Positions 54,906 through 64,000 of a stretch of 64,000 bases of DNA are shown piece by piece. Source of the stretch: Pseudomonadota bacterium (lineage in GTDB: Bacteria > Pseudomonadota > Gammaproteobacteria > Burkholderiales > Burkholderiaceae_E). A program made the translations under genes and the position numbers. Location of the stretch: assembly GCA_023388075.1 (NCBI GenBank), contig JAEWGX010000056.1, forward strand, positions 1 through 64,000. The letters run 5' to 3'. Below the pieces are notes generated by a model. The model had not been told where the DNA came from, did no database searches, and was given only the letters and a program-made list of their open reading frames with translations. Each line of letters begins with the position of its first letter. Position 1 is the stretch's first letter.

Positions 54906-55265
54906 TCATTCCCAGTTCAGGGCGCCTCTGCTCCACTCGTAGACGAAGCCGACGACCAGAATCGCGAGGAACACCATCATCGAGATGAAGCCGACGAAGC
55001 CGATCGAGTCGAGCGCAACCGCCCACGGAAAAAGGAACGCGATTTCCAGGTCGAACAGGATGAATAGGATCGCCACCAGGTAGTAGCGGACGTCGAACTG
55101 CATACGGGCATCCTCGAAGGCCTCGAACCCGCACTCGTAGGGTGAGAGCTTCGCCGGATCCGGCCGGGACGGGCCGAGCAGTTTGCCGAAGACCATCGGG
55201 GCCACGCCGACTGCCGCCCCCACCAGGAGGAAGAGCAGGACCGGCAGATAGTTTTCGAGGTTCAC
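54906..55265 (-). CDS. nuoA: NADH-quinone oxidoreductase subunit A
   Basis: 119 residues with three membrane helices. The quinone-cavity loop KLSPYECGFEAFEDARMQFD is complete, and YYLVAILFILFDLEIAFLFP follows. It starts with GTG. It is the first gene of the complex I operon; about 150 bp upstream lies tRNA-Leu, so the promoter should be within that gap or shared with the tRNA. Confidence 0.96.
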   Translation of the reverse strand: MNLENYLPVLLFLLVGAAVGVAPMVFGKLLGPSRPDPAKLSPYECGFEAFEDARMQFDVRYYLVAILFILFDLEIAFLFPWAVALDSIGFVGFISMMVFLAILVVGFVYEWSRGALNWE

Positions 55266-55412
55266 GGGTTATTCCGGGCCCCTTCCCTGCGGCCTTGAGT
55301 TGAACGAACCGGAGTGCTCCGGGCTTGGATCTCACGCTTGCCGGAGGCCGCGCTCCCGGGCTTGCGTCGCTTGCCTCCAAGGGCAGCTTTCGGCCCAGCG
55401 GGCCGTACATCA

Positions 55413-55497
55413 TGGTGCCGACGGCGAGACTCGAACTCGCACAGCTTTCGCCACTACCCCCTCAAGATAGCGTGTCTACCAATTCCACCACGTCGGC
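55413..55497 (-). tRNA. tRNA-Leu(GAG)
   Basis: 85 nt with encoded 3' CCA. Acceptor stem GCCGACG with CGTCGGC, anticodon GAG at 55463-55461 in the loop TTGAGGG, a long variable arm typical of leucine, and T arm GAGTTCGAGTCTC. The position between secG and nuoA is conserved in many betaproteobacteria. Confidence 0.97.
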
Positions 55498-55520
55498 GTA
55501 CATCCTGATTTTACTGCCAA

Positions 55521-55967
55521 TTACTTCGGTATCTGATCGGCGCCACTGCCGCCTGCCGCGGGGGCGTTGCCGCCGCCACCTGACACACCCGCGCCGCTGC
55601 CGCCAGGCGCGGGCGGGACGGTGCTCGCCGGCGGCACCGACGAATCCGGCGTGCTTCCGGGCACGGCCGGAACGGACGAAGCCGGCACGCTCACGCCCTC
55701 CATGACGCTGCCGGTGCCCTGCCCCTCGTTCGAGACAAAGGCCAGCGCCAGCGTACTGACGAAGAATACGGCCGCCATCGCGGCGGTCAGTCGCGACAGG
55801 AAGTTGGCCGAGCCGGTCGCGCCGAAGAGGCTGCCGGACGCGCCCGAGCCGAATGCGGCACCCATGTCCGCCCCCTTGCCGTGCTGGAGCAGCACCAGCA
55901 GGATCACCGCCAGGGCCGAGAGCACCTGCAGCGTGAGCGCGATCGTGTTGAACAGTTGACTAGTCAT
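55521..55967 (-). CDS. secG: protein-export membrane protein SecG
   Basis: 148 residues. Two membrane helices (residues about 7-25 and 58-78) flank LLQHGKGADMGAAFGSGASG, the SecG hallmark, then FGATGSANFLSRLTA. It assists SecYE in protein translocation. The C-terminal 60 residues are low complexity (Pro, Ser, Gly, Ala), a common variable tail. tpiA lies just upstream in the same direction. Confidence 0.95.
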   Translation of the reverse strand: MTSQLFNTIALTLQVLSALAVILLVLLQHGKGADMGAAFGSGASGSLFGATGSANFLSRLTAAMAAVFFVSTLALAFVSNEGQGTGSVMEGVSVPASSVPAVPGSTPDSSVPPASTVPPAPGGSGAGVSGGGGNAPAAGGSGADQIPK

Positions 55968-56007
55968 CGACGCTTGCTTCTCCCGGGACGCTCTGGTTCC
56001 GACATGC

Positions 56008-56877
56008 TCAGCGTCCCTGCGCGCGTGCGGATGCGGCCACCGCCGCGGCCTTGCAGATGGCGACGAACTCGTCGGCGACCAGCGACGCCCCGCCGATCAG
56101 GCCGCCGTCGACGTCCTGTTGCTCGAAGAGATCGATGGCATTGGCCGCCTTTACCGAGCCGCCGTAGAGGATCCGAACCTTGTCCGCGTCAGCGGCGCCG
56201 CCCCCGGCCAGCCGCGCGCGCAGGAACGCATGCGCTGCCTGCGCCTGCTCCGGCGAAGCCGTCAGCCCCGTGCCGATCGCCCAGACCGGCTCGTACGCCA
56301 GCGCGTAGTCCGCGGGGCCACGCCCCGCAAGGACCGGCAGCACCGCGTCCAGCTGCCGCCCCAGCACTTCCTCGGTGATGCCGGCCTGGCGCTCCTGCAG
56401 CTCCTCGCCAAGGCACACCACCGGACGGATGCCATGCTCGAGCGCCCGCCCTGCCTTCTGGGCCACCACCTCGTCGGTGTCGCCGAACAGCCGGCGCCGC
56501 TCCGAATGCCCCACCAGCGTCCAGACGCAGCCCAGGTCCGCGAGCATGCGCGCGGAGACCTCTCCGGTGAAGGCGCCGTTCTCCTGGGAGGCGACGTCCT
56601 GGGCGCCCCACTGGGCGCCGGTGTCGCCCAGCCAGGTGGCCGCCTGGCTGATGAAGGGATACGGCGGGCACACCGCGACGCCGACCCGGTCCAGCAGCGC
56701 GCGGTCGAGCTGCGCCCGCAGGGCCCCGAGCAGGCGCTCGTTGCCGGAGAGATCGCCGTTCATCTTCCAGTTGCCGATGACGAGCGGCTGGCGCGCGCCC
56801 GACCGCCCGTCGCTGGGCGCGGCAGGCGCTGCCCCGGGTACGGAAGGCGCGTTCGCAGGCTTGGAGGTATCGGACAT
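56008..56877 (-). CDS. tpiA: triosephosphate isomerase
   Basis: 289 residues. Catalytic residues are Asn36 and Lys38 (GNWKMNG), His124 (VGHSERR) and Glu196 (AYEPVWAIGTG), and the phosphate loop is LYGGSVKAAN. It interconverts dihydroxyacetone phosphate and glyceraldehyde 3-phosphate. The start at 56877 gives a disordered Ser/Ala/Pro extension of about 30 residues before the barrel; there is no shorter ATG before the first strand, so the extension seems real. Confidence 0.95.
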   Translation of the reverse strand: MSDTSKPANAPSVPGAAPAAPSDGRSGARQPLVIGNWKMNGDLSGNERLLGALRAQLDRALLDRVGVAVCPPYPFISQAATWLGDTGAQWGAQDVASQENGAFTGEVSARMLADLGCVWTLVGHSERRRLFGDTDEVVAQKAGRALEHGIRPVVCLGEELQERQAGITEEVLGRQLDAVLPVLAGRGPADYALAYEPVWAIGTGLTASPEQAQAAHAFLRARLAGGGAADADKVRILYGGSVKAANAIDLFEQQDVDGGLIGGASLVADEFVAICKAAAVAASARAQGR

Positions 56878-56947
56878 CAGGGACTCGGAATCGGTACCGG
56901 CCGAAAGGCAGGTAACTCTCGATTCTATCGTCCCGCCGCTGAGAGGG

Positions 56948-58015
56948 TCAAACCGACTGGCCGCCGGATGGTGGCTCGTCGCGACGATCCGGTGCCTCTC
57001 GCGCCGGCGTCGCCTGCACCGTCGTTCCGGGCGCGGCGGCGCGCCCCTGCTGCCGGCCCCGGCTCCATCGCCACAGCAGCAGCACATGCCCGGAAAGGCC
57101 GTAGACGACGAAGAGCGAGAACAGCATCAGCGGCGGGTCGGAGGAGATCAGCACGAACCCCAGCACCAGCAGGATGAGGAAGATGAACGGCACGCTGCGC
57201 CGGAAGTTGATGTCCTTGAAGCTGTAGAACGGCGAGTTGGACACCATGGTGAGGCCGGCGTAGACAGTGACGATCCAGGCGAGCCAATCCAGGTCGGTAC
57301 CCGCCGCCGTGATCCAGCGCGCTTCCCGCAGGTCCGTCATGATCCAGACGAAGCCCGCCACCAGCGCGGCCGCCGCCGGGCTCGGCAGTCCCTGGAAGAA
57401 GCGCTTGTCCACCACGCCGATGTTGGTGTTGAAGCGGGCGAGCCGCAGCGCAGCCCCGGCCACGTAGATGAAGGCGGCGAGCCAGCCCCAGTTGCCCATC
57501 CCTTTCAGCGCCCAGGAATAGACGACGACGGCCGGCGCGGCGCCGAAGGAGATCACGTCGGCGAGCGAGTCGTACTGTTCGCCGAATGCGCTCTGGGTGT
57601 TCGTCATCCGCGCGACCCGCCCGTCCAGGCTGTCGAGGAACATCGCGAAGAAGATGGCGATCGCGGCGGCCGCGAACTGGTCGTTCATCGCCATCACGAT
57701 GGCGTAGAAACCGGCGAACAGGTTGCCAGTGGTGAAGGCGTTGGGAAGGATGTAGACGCCACGGCGGCGCCCCGCCACCGGCGTGAAGCCGGGCTTGGGA
57801 GCGAAGAGCTCCTCGGCCGCGGACGGCGCCGTGACGCTCACGCGATCGAACGCGGCACGATTGCGGCGCAGGCGGAACCGGCGCCGCCGCGGCGGCGCCT
57901 GGTCGGGTTCCATGCCCTCGGGGGCGTTCACGCCGTCCACCCGCGAAGCGTCGACTGCGGCGGGGGAACCGTCCGGATCCGCTGGCGGATGCGCTGCCGG
58001 TTCAGTTGCCGACAT
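56948..58015 (-). CDS. pssA: CDP-diacylglycerol-serine O-phosphatidyltransferase
   Basis: 355 residues. The CDP-alcohol phosphotransferase motif DGx2ARx8Gx3Dx3D is complete from Asp131 to Asp153 (DGRVARMTNT then GEQYDSLAD). About eight membrane helices follow; the product is phosphatidylserine, precursor of phosphatidylethanolamine. The catalytic part starts near RRGVYILPNAFTTGN at residue 83, so there is an unusual 80-residue N-terminal region with an Arg-rich patch (PPRRRRFRLRRNR). The start overlaps the upstream oxygenase gene by 14 bp. Confidence 0.92.
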   Translation of the reverse strand: MSATEPAAHPPADPDGSPAAVDASRVDGVNAPEGMEPDQAPPRRRRFRLRRNRAAFDRVSVTAPSAAEELFAPKPGFTPVAGRRRGVYILPNAFTTGNLFAGFYAIVMAMNDQFAAAAIAIFFAMFLDSLDGRVARMTNTQSAFGEQYDSLADVISFGAAPAVVVYSWALKGMGNWGWLAAFIYVAGAALRLARFNTNIGVVDKRFFQGLPSPAAAALVAGFVWIMTDLREARWITAAGTDLDWLAWIVTVYAGLTMVSNSPFYSFKDINFRRSVPFIFLILLVLGFVLISSDPPLMLFSLFVVYGLSGHVLLLWRWSRGRQQGRAAAPGTTVQATPAREAPDRRDEPPSGGQSV

Positions 58016-58985
58016 AGGGCCGCTGCCGCAGCCACTTGGTGGCGATCCATTTCTCGCCCTTGGCAACCGGCGTACCCGCGTGCAGGCAGCGCGCGTCCAG
58101 CTCGCCGGCGCTGTTCACGTACTCGAAGTAGACCGCGGCGCCCTTCTTCGGCTTGACCGAGAGCTCGAGCTCGGGGAAATGGGTGTCGCCGCCCTCGGGC
58201 ACGTCGTTCAGGTAGATCACCAGGGTGGCGATGCGCTGGCCGCCGACGCGCGTCAGCACCTCGGTACCGGGGTCGGCAGGGTCGAAGAAGTCCTGGTGGG
58301 CCAGGTACTCGCCGCCCACGCCGTAGTGAAGCATCTGCAACGGCTCGCCGCAGTCCACCGGGATGCGCGTCAGCGCGGCGATGCGCTGCTCCACGCGCTG
58401 CACGATGGCGTTCTCGCCGCGGTTGAAGTGGCACCCCTCGCTGCGCCGGACATTGCTCTGGTAGCTGCCGCCGCTTTGCCGGTCCACCACCTCGGAGCTC
58501 TTCATGCGGCCGTTGGTGAGCTGGATCAGCTTCTCGCACTCGGCATCCGAGAGCAGGCCGTCGATGACCGCGACATTGGGATTGGCCAGCGCGAACACGA
58601 TGCTCACGTCGCGGTCATGCGCGCGCACGCGCGGTGTTGCCGGCAGCCGGATCGGGTCGGACTTGTAGTCGGTGCCGACCGCGACCACCTGGTCCTTGAC
58701 CCGCTCCGTCATGGAGCGCACGACGCCCAGGGCATGCGTGGCGAAGAGGGAATCGAAGCCGTTCTCCACCATGACACGGTGCATGTCGGCATCCACGCAG
58801 CCGCGCATGATGTTGGTGGTGACCCAGTCCTGCCAGGTGGGCGAGAGCCGCGTGACCAGCGGGGCGACGGGCGCGGCGGCCGGCAGGGGCGGCGCGGCCG
58901 CTTCGGAGGCGGCCCCGCCCGCCTTGACCCCATCGGGCTCGACCCGGGACTGCGCCGATCCGGGTTTTGTCACTGCTTCGTTCAT
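58002..58985 (-). CDS. 2-oxoglutarate/Fe(II)-dependent oxygenase, prolyl 4-hydroxylase-like
   Basis: 327 residues. The C-terminal 190 residues form the double-stranded beta helix with iron ligands His230, Asp232 (HQDFFDP) and His302 (CLHAGTPV) and the 2-oxoglutarate Lys312. The first 50 residues are low complexity and residues 50-125 form an extra helical region. Bacterial relatives hydroxylate prolines in proteins or free amino acids; the target here is unknown. It overlaps pssA and follows ilvC by 85 bp. Confidence 0.85.
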   Translation of the reverse strand: MNEAVTKPGSAQSRVEPDGVKAGGAASEAAAPPLPAAAPVAPLVTRLSPTWQDWVTTNIMRGCVDADMHRVMVENGFDSLFATHALGVVRSMTERVKDQVVAVGTDYKSDPIRLPATPRVRAHDRDVSIVFALANPNVAVIDGLLSDAECEKLIQLTNGRMKSSEVVDRQSGGSYQSNVRRSEGCHFNRGENAIVQRVEQRIAALTRIPVDCGEPLQMLHYGVGGEYLAHQDFFDPADPGTEVLTRVGGQRIATLVIYLNDVPEGGDTHFPELELSVKPKKGAAVYFEYVNSAGELDARCLHAGTPVAKGEKWIATKWLRQRPYVGN

Positions 58986-59070
58986 AGTACCGATTACACC
59001 GCCGCATCGCGCATGACGCAAGCCAGGCGGTCGGGGCCGGGGCAAGGCCCGGCCCGGTCCTGCGGCTGGC

Positions 59071-60087
<1,017 letters not shown>

Positions 60088-60102
60088 TTTCACACCCTGT
60101 GT

Positions 60103-60594
60103 TCAGATTTTGAGCACGCGTTCGCCGCGTGCGATGCCGCAACTTCCGGTGCGGACCGTTTCCAGAATGGCGCTCTCATCCAGTGCCGCGATGAAAGCGT
60201 CGAGCTTCGCAGAATCGCCCGTGAGCTCGACGGTGTAGGTCTTGTCGGTCACGTCGATGATCCGCCCGCGAAAGATGTCGGCCATGCGCTTCATCTCGTC
60301 GCGGTCCTTGCCGGCTGCGCGCACCTTGATCAGCATGAGCTCGCGCTCGATGAAGCTGATGTCGGTCAGGTCCGTCACCTTGACCACGTCGATCAGGCGG
60401 TTCAGGTGCTTCGTGATCTGCTCGATCACGTCGTCCGAACCGCTGGTGACAACGGTCATGCGCGACAGGGAGACGTCCTCGGTGGGCGCCACCGTCAGGG
60501 ATTCGATGTTGTAGCCACGGGCGGAGAAGAGGCCGACCACGCGCGACAGCGCGCCGGGTTCGTTCTCGAGCAGCACGGAGATGATGTGGTTCAT
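60103..60594 (-). CDS. ilvH: acetolactate synthase small (regulatory) subunit
   Basis: 163 residues. The N-terminal ACT domain MNHIISVLLENEPGALSRVV binds valine for feedback inhibition, and SGCGI-like GSCGIARGERVLKI closes the protein. It pairs with the large subunit encoded 13 bp upstream. Confidence 0.95.
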   Translation of the reverse strand: MNHIISVLLENEPGALSRVVGLFSARGYNIESLTVAPTEDVSLSRMTVVTSGSDDVIEQITKHLNRLIDVVKVTDLTDISFIERELMLIKVRAAGKDRDEMKRMADIFRGRIIDVTDKTYTVELTGDSAKLDAFIAALDESAILETVRTGSCGIARGERVLKI

Positions 60595-60607
60595 CGCGTC
60601 GCGCTCC

Positions 60608-62329
60608 TCAGAGGTCTTCCGCACCGAGGAGCATCTCGGTGAGGCCCTTGCCACCCTGGACCATCGGCCAGACGTTCTCGGTCTGGTCGGTGATGATGTC
60701 GAGGAAGACCAGGCGGTCCTTGTACTTGCCGAACGCGTCGCGCAGCGCGCCCTCGACCTCGGCCGAGCTTTCCACGCGGATCCCGACATGGCCGTAGGCC
60801 TCGGCCAGCGCGACGAAATCCGGCAGCGCTTCCATGTAGGAGTGCGAGTATCGCTTCTCGTACTCCAGCTCCTGCCACTGGCGCACCATGCCGAGGTACC
60901 GGTTGTTCAGGTTCACGATCTTCACCGGCAGGTTGTACTGCTTGCAGGTGGAGAGCTCCTGGATGCACATCTGGATGGAGCCCTCGCCGGTCACGCAGGC
61001 GACCTGGGTGCCGGGGTTCGCCACGAGCGCGCCCATCGCGTACGGCAGGCCGACGCCCATCGTCCCGAGCCCGCCGGAATTGAGCCAGCGACGCGGCTTG
61101 TCGAAGCGATAGAACTGGGCGGCCCACATCTGGTGCTGGCCCACGTCCGAGGTGATGATGGCCTCGCCGCGGGTGACCTCGTGCAGCTTCTCGATCACGT
61201 ACTGGGGCTTGATCAGCCGGCTGTTGCGGTCGTACTTGAGGCAGTCCTTCTTGCGCCACTCGTTGATCTGCTGCCACCAGGCCTGCAGGGCGCGGGTGTT
61301 GGTCTTGTGCCCGGCGGCGAACTGCGCCTCGATCTGCTCGATCATGTCGACCATGCATTCGCGCACGTCGGCCACGATCGGCACGTCCACCCGGACCCGC
61401 TTAGAGATCGAGGAGGGATCGACGTCGATGTGGATGATGCGGCGGGGATTCTGGGCGAAGTGCTTGGGGTTGCCGATGACCCGGTCGTCGAAGCGCGCCC
61501 CGATCGCGACCAGCACGTCGCAGTGCTGCATCGCCATGTTCGCCTCGTAGGTGCCGTGCATCCCCAGCATGCCGACGAACTTCGGGTCGCTCGCCCGATA
61601 GCCGCCCAGCCCCATCAGCGTGTTGGTGCAGGGAAAGCCCAGCAGGTCCACGAGCTGGTTCAGCTCCTTCGAGGCATTGCCCAGGATCACGCCGCCACCG
61701 GCGTAGATCATCGGCCGCTCGGCCGCGAGGATGAGCTGGAGCGCCTTCTTGATCTGGCCCTGGTGCCCCTTCGAGACGGGGTTGTAGGAGCGCATCGAGA
61801 TCGCCTTGGGGTACTCGAACCGGCACTTGTCCCGGCTGATGTCCTTCGGTATGTCGACCAGGACCGGGCCGGGGCGGCCGGTTCTGGCGATGTGGAAGGC
61901 CTTGCGCATGGTCGTCGCGAGGTCCTTCACGTTCTTGACCAGGAAGTTGTGCTTGACGCACGGGCGGGTGATGCCCACGGTGTCGCATTCCTGGAAGGCG
62001 TCCTCGCCGATCGCGTGGGTCGGGACCTGGCCGCTCAGGATGACCATCGGCACCGAGTCCATGTAGGCGGTGGCGATGCCGGTCACGGCATTGGTGACGC
62101 CGGGCCCGGAGGTGACCAGGCAGACGCCTACGCTGTCGGTGGAGCGCGAATAGGCATCCGCGGCATGGACCGCCGCCTGCTCGTGCCGTACCAGGATGTG
62201 ATCCAGGCTCTTGGTCGCGTAGAGGGCGTCGTAGATGTAGAGGACGGCGCCCCCAGGGTAGCCGAAGACGTGCTTGACGCCTTCTTCTTCGAGACAGCGG
62301 ACGATGATCTCCGCGCCGGTGATTTCCAT
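60608..62329 (-). CDS. ilvB: acetolactate synthase large (catalytic) subunit
   Basis: 573 residues. Thiamine diphosphate enzyme: catalytic Glu in RHEQAAVHAADAYSR, QVPTHAIGEDAFQE, FAD site ARFDDRV, and the diphosphate motif CVTGEGSIQ ending in LNNR. The usual GDG of that motif reads GEG here. It condenses pyruvate with pyruvate or 2-oxobutyrate. GAGGA seven bases before 62329 supports the start; an upstream ATG is less likely. The 5' region contains no recognisable leader peptide rich in Ile, Leu or Val codons. Confidence 0.95.
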   Translation of the reverse strand: MEITGAEIIVRCLEEEGVKHVFGYPGGAVLYIYDALYATKSLDHILVRHEQAAVHAADAYSRSTDSVGVCLVTSGPGVTNAVTGIATAYMDSVPMVILSGQVPTHAIGEDAFQECDTVGITRPCVKHNFLVKNVKDLATTMRKAFHIARTGRPGPVLVDIPKDISRDKCRFEYPKAISMRSYNPVSKGHQGQIKKALQLILAAERPMIYAGGGVILGNASKELNQLVDLLGFPCTNTLMGLGGYRASDPKFVGMLGMHGTYEANMAMQHCDVLVAIGARFDDRVIGNPKHFAQNPRRIIHIDVDPSSISKRVRVDVPIVADVRECMVDMIEQIEAQFAAGHKTNTRALQAWWQQINEWRKKDCLKYDRNSRLIKPQYVIEKLHEVTRGEAIITSDVGQHQMWAAQFYRFDKPRRWLNSGGLGTMGVGLPYAMGALVANPGTQVACVTGEGSIQMCIQELSTCKQYNLPVKIVNLNNRYLGMVRQWQELEYEKRYSHSYMEALPDFVALAEAYGHVGIRVESSAEVEGALRDAFGKYKDRLVFLDIITDQTENVWPMVQGGKGLTEMLLGAEDL

Positions 62330-62548
62330 GATGCTTCCTCGTTGACCGGGATTTCCGCCCGCCGGCCCCAATGCGGCTCTCTCCTCCGCATCGAGACAGG
62401 CCTTGGCAACGGCGCCCGGACGTTCGATGGCCGCCTCCCGCGCGCCTTGTGGGCGTGCATCGGACGGGACTGCGCGGGCGACCGCCCGCGCGGCGACATG
62501 CTAGCAGACCGGCGGGGGACAACGCTCGTCTGCTAGCATCTTCGGTTT

Positions 62549-63124
62549 ATGGCGACGCGTCAGGAGCTCTCGGACTTTCTGGCATCGGTCGAGCGACGGG
62601 CATTCAAGCAGGCCGTGTATGCCGTGCGCGACGACGAGGTGGCGCTCGATGTCGTCCAGGACGCCATGCTGAAGCTCGCCGAGAAGTATGCCGACAAGCC
62701 GGCCGCGGAGCTGCCCCCCCTCTTCCAGCGCATCCTGCAGAACGTCATCCACGATCACTTCCGGCGCCAGAAGGTGCGGAACCTGTGGACGACGCTGCTC
62801 TCGTCCCTGCAGCCGGGCGAGAGCGACCGGGAGGGGTCGGAGTTCGATCCGCTGGAGACACTTTCCCCCGTGGACGGCGTCGAAACGGCGGAAAACGCCG
62901 CTCATCTGGTAGAAAGCGACCAGGTGGTGCGGATCATCGAGGCGGAGATCCAGCGCCTGCCCAGGCGTCAACGCGAGGCTTTCATCATGCGTTACTGGCA
63001 GGACATGGACGTTGCCGAGACCGCGGCGGCCATGGGTTGCTCCGAAGGCAGCGTCAAGACCCACTGCTCCCGGGCGACCCATACGCTCGCCAACGCGCTG
63101 CGAGCCAAAGGTATCAGTCTATGA
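62549..63124 (+). CDS. RNA polymerase sigma factor, ECF-like
   Basis: 191 residues. Region 2 runs from about residue 12 to 75 (VVQDAMLKLAEKYADKP and QRILQNVIHDHFRRQK), and region 4 from about 130 (IQRLPRRQREAFIMRYWQDM, then AAAMGCSEGSVKTHCSRA). It is coupled by ATGA to a DUF3619 gene with one membrane span, which, together with the DUF3106 gene, forms a set next to ilvB known from many betaproteobacteria. The membrane protein could be an anti-sigma factor (inference). Confidence 0.9.
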   Translation: MATRQELSDFLASVERRAFKQAVYAVRDDEVALDVVQDAMLKLAEKYADKPAAELPPLFQRILQNVIHDHFRRQKVRNLWTTLLSSLQPGESDREGSEFDPLETLSPVDGVETAENAAHLVESDQVVRIIEAEIQRLPRRQREAFIMRYWQDMDVAETAAAMGCSEGSVKTHCSRATHTLANALRAKGISL

Positions 63125-63504
63125 AGAACGAGCACGCCCTAGCCCAGAAGATCTGCCTCAGGCTGGATCGGACCACCGAGCAGCTGTCCCCGCGCATTGC
63201 CGAGCGACTGGCGGCCGCCCGGGCCACGGCCCTGGCCGCGGCCAAGCCGACCCCGCGCCCGGCGCCCTCCCGGGCGGACTCCCCGCTCACGAGCGACCGG
63301 CCGCCGTTGTGGTGGCGCGTCTCGGCCACGGCCATCCCGGCACTGCTGCTGGTCCTGGGCGTCTTCCTGGTCGACGCCGTCCAGCAGGAGCAATCGGTGG
63401 AGGAGATCGCCGCGATCGACTCGGCCCTCCTCACGGACGAGCTGCCGCTCGTGGCCTACGCCGACCACGGCTTCGGCGTCTACATCAAGAACACCCGCCG
63501 GTAG
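63121..63504 (+). CDS. DUF3619 family membrane protein
   Basis: 127 residues. A cytoplasmic N-terminal part (ALAQKICLRLDRTTEQLSPR) with helical repeats of Arg and Ala is followed by one membrane span (ATAIPALLLVLGVFLVDAV) and a short acidic tail ending in DHGFGVYIKN. Overlaps the sigma factor gene. The layout fits a simple anti-sigma factor, but that role is inferred from position only. Confidence 0.82.
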   Translation: MKNEHALAQKICLRLDRTTEQLSPRIAERLAAARATALAAAKPTPRPAPSRADSPLTSDRPPLWWRVSATAIPALLLVLGVFLVDAVQQEQSVEEIAAIDSALLTDELPLVAYADHGFGVYIKNTRR

Positions 63505-63599
63505 GCCGCCCGGTGGTCCGCGTCGAGCGCAGCTCCGCGTCCGGGTCGCCCACGGTGCCCCCGGAGGTGGCCTCGCATCCGGGAGATCGTGCCGCCGGG

Positions 63600-64000
63600 A
63601 TGGTCGCCGCGGCCCGGTCGCCCGCCCTCCTCGGCTCGCTCGTCTGCGGGCTAGCGCTGCTCTCGCTGCCGGCCCCCGGGCTTGCCCAGGCCGATGCCAA
63701 TCGTCCGGATGCGGCCGAGCTGCCCGGCAGTCCCCAGGCGCTCGACGACAGCAGGCAGTCCCCGGCGCCGATCGAGAACCGGACCTCGCCTCCACCCGAG
63801 CGCCCGTCGCTCGTCAGCCTGCTGGAGCCGCTCTGGATGGACCTGACGCCAGCCCAGCAGGCGGCGCTCGCCCCCTTCGCCCCGGAATGGAACACCTGGC
63901 CCACCGCCGAGAAGAAGGCCTGGGTCACCCTGGCGGACAAGCTGCCCCGCATGTCCGCCGAGCGCCGGGTCAAGGCGCAGCGCCGCATCCTGGAGTGGGC
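63600..64000 (+). CDS. DUF3106 family exported protein, N-terminal part (cut by window edge)
   Basis: The frame runs off the right edge. From ATG 63600 it has a signal-peptide-like stretch ending GLAQADA, a Pro-rich linker, and the DUF3106 pattern of short repeated phrases (LTPAQQAALAPFAPEW, LADKLPRMSAERR, RRILEWA). A GTG at 63513 is the alternative start, only 8 bp after the DUF3619 stop. Third gene of the sigma operon; function unknown. Confidence 0.75.
   Translation, partial: MVAAARSPALLGSLVCGLALLSLPAPGLAQADANRPDAAELPGSPQALDDSRQSPAPIENRTSPPPERPSLVSLLEPLWMDLTPAQQAALAPFAPEWNTWPTAEKKAWVTLADKLPRMSAERRVKAQRRILEW

Noticed and set aside
59034..59055. 8-bp GC stem (GGGCCGGG) after ilvC as a terminator
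   Set aside because: No T run on either strand follows, and the downstream oxygenase gene lies close in the same direction; it may only be a GC-rich chance hairpin.
62330..62548. Possible ilv attenuator leader ahead of ilvB
   Set aside because: No short frame rich in Ile, Leu or Val codons and no terminator/antiterminator pair is visible.

Overview
The window reads as a chromosomal segment of a high-GC betaproteobacterium, most likely Burkholderiales-like (inference). Three things support this: the block ilvB-ilvH-ilvC, pssA, tpiA, secG, tRNA-Leu(GAG), nuoA-N; the ilvB/sigma factor/DUF3619/DUF3106 arrangement at the right edge; and several Bug/TctC-type solute-binding proteins. I see no phage, insertion sequence, integrase or CRISPR array.

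Left part (1-9.1 kb): a GntR regulator, translationally coupled to a cut-off glutathione S-transferase gene, is divergent from one long operon. The operon encodes a complete branched-chain-type ABC importer (binding protein, two permeases, two ATPases), two short-chain dehydrogenases and a 3-ketosteroid-dehydrogenase-like flavoprotein. It looks like uptake plus stepwise oxidation of one, probably cyclic, substrate that I cannot name. Two inverted copies of a TGTATACA operator sit 63 bp apart in the divergent promoter.

9.1-18.1 kb: isocitrate lyase (aceA) with its own terminator, an M20 amidohydrolase, a heptosyltransferase I gene (waaC) coupled to a large FtsX-type permease, a small unknown gene, dsbB and an EamA exporter. 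18.1-28.9 kb: a CsgG-like lipoprotein; then a sugar-acid dehydratase, a Bug protein and a cytoplasmic sulfatase in one run; an AsmA-family gene; and a full tripartite tricarboxylate transporter set (tctCBA).

28.9-39.8 kb: mostly single genes. They include a thioredoxin-like protein, two related orphan CheY-like receivers with small genes between them, a LysR regulator divergent from an azoreductase around a perfect 16-bp palindrome, an HxlR regulator divergent from a methyltransferase, tRNA-Ser(UGA), a sirtuin convergent with an old-yellow-enzyme homologue, a family 9 glycosyltransferase and a NUDIX hydrolase.

39.8-55.3 kb (minus strand): all 14 respiratory complex I genes, nuoA to nuoN. Most junctions overlap or nearly touch, but several are opened by palindromic DNA. 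The nuoL-nuoM gap is one roughly 180-bp imperfect palindrome. The nuoC-nuoD gap holds a 29-bp exact copy of the nuoD start, which creates a decoy 54-codon reading frame ending inside the real nuoD start. 55.4-64 kb: tRNA-Leu, secG, tpiA, pssA, a prolyl-4-hydroxylase-like oxygenase and ilvBHC on the minus strand; a small sigma factor operon diverges from ilvB and runs off the right edge.
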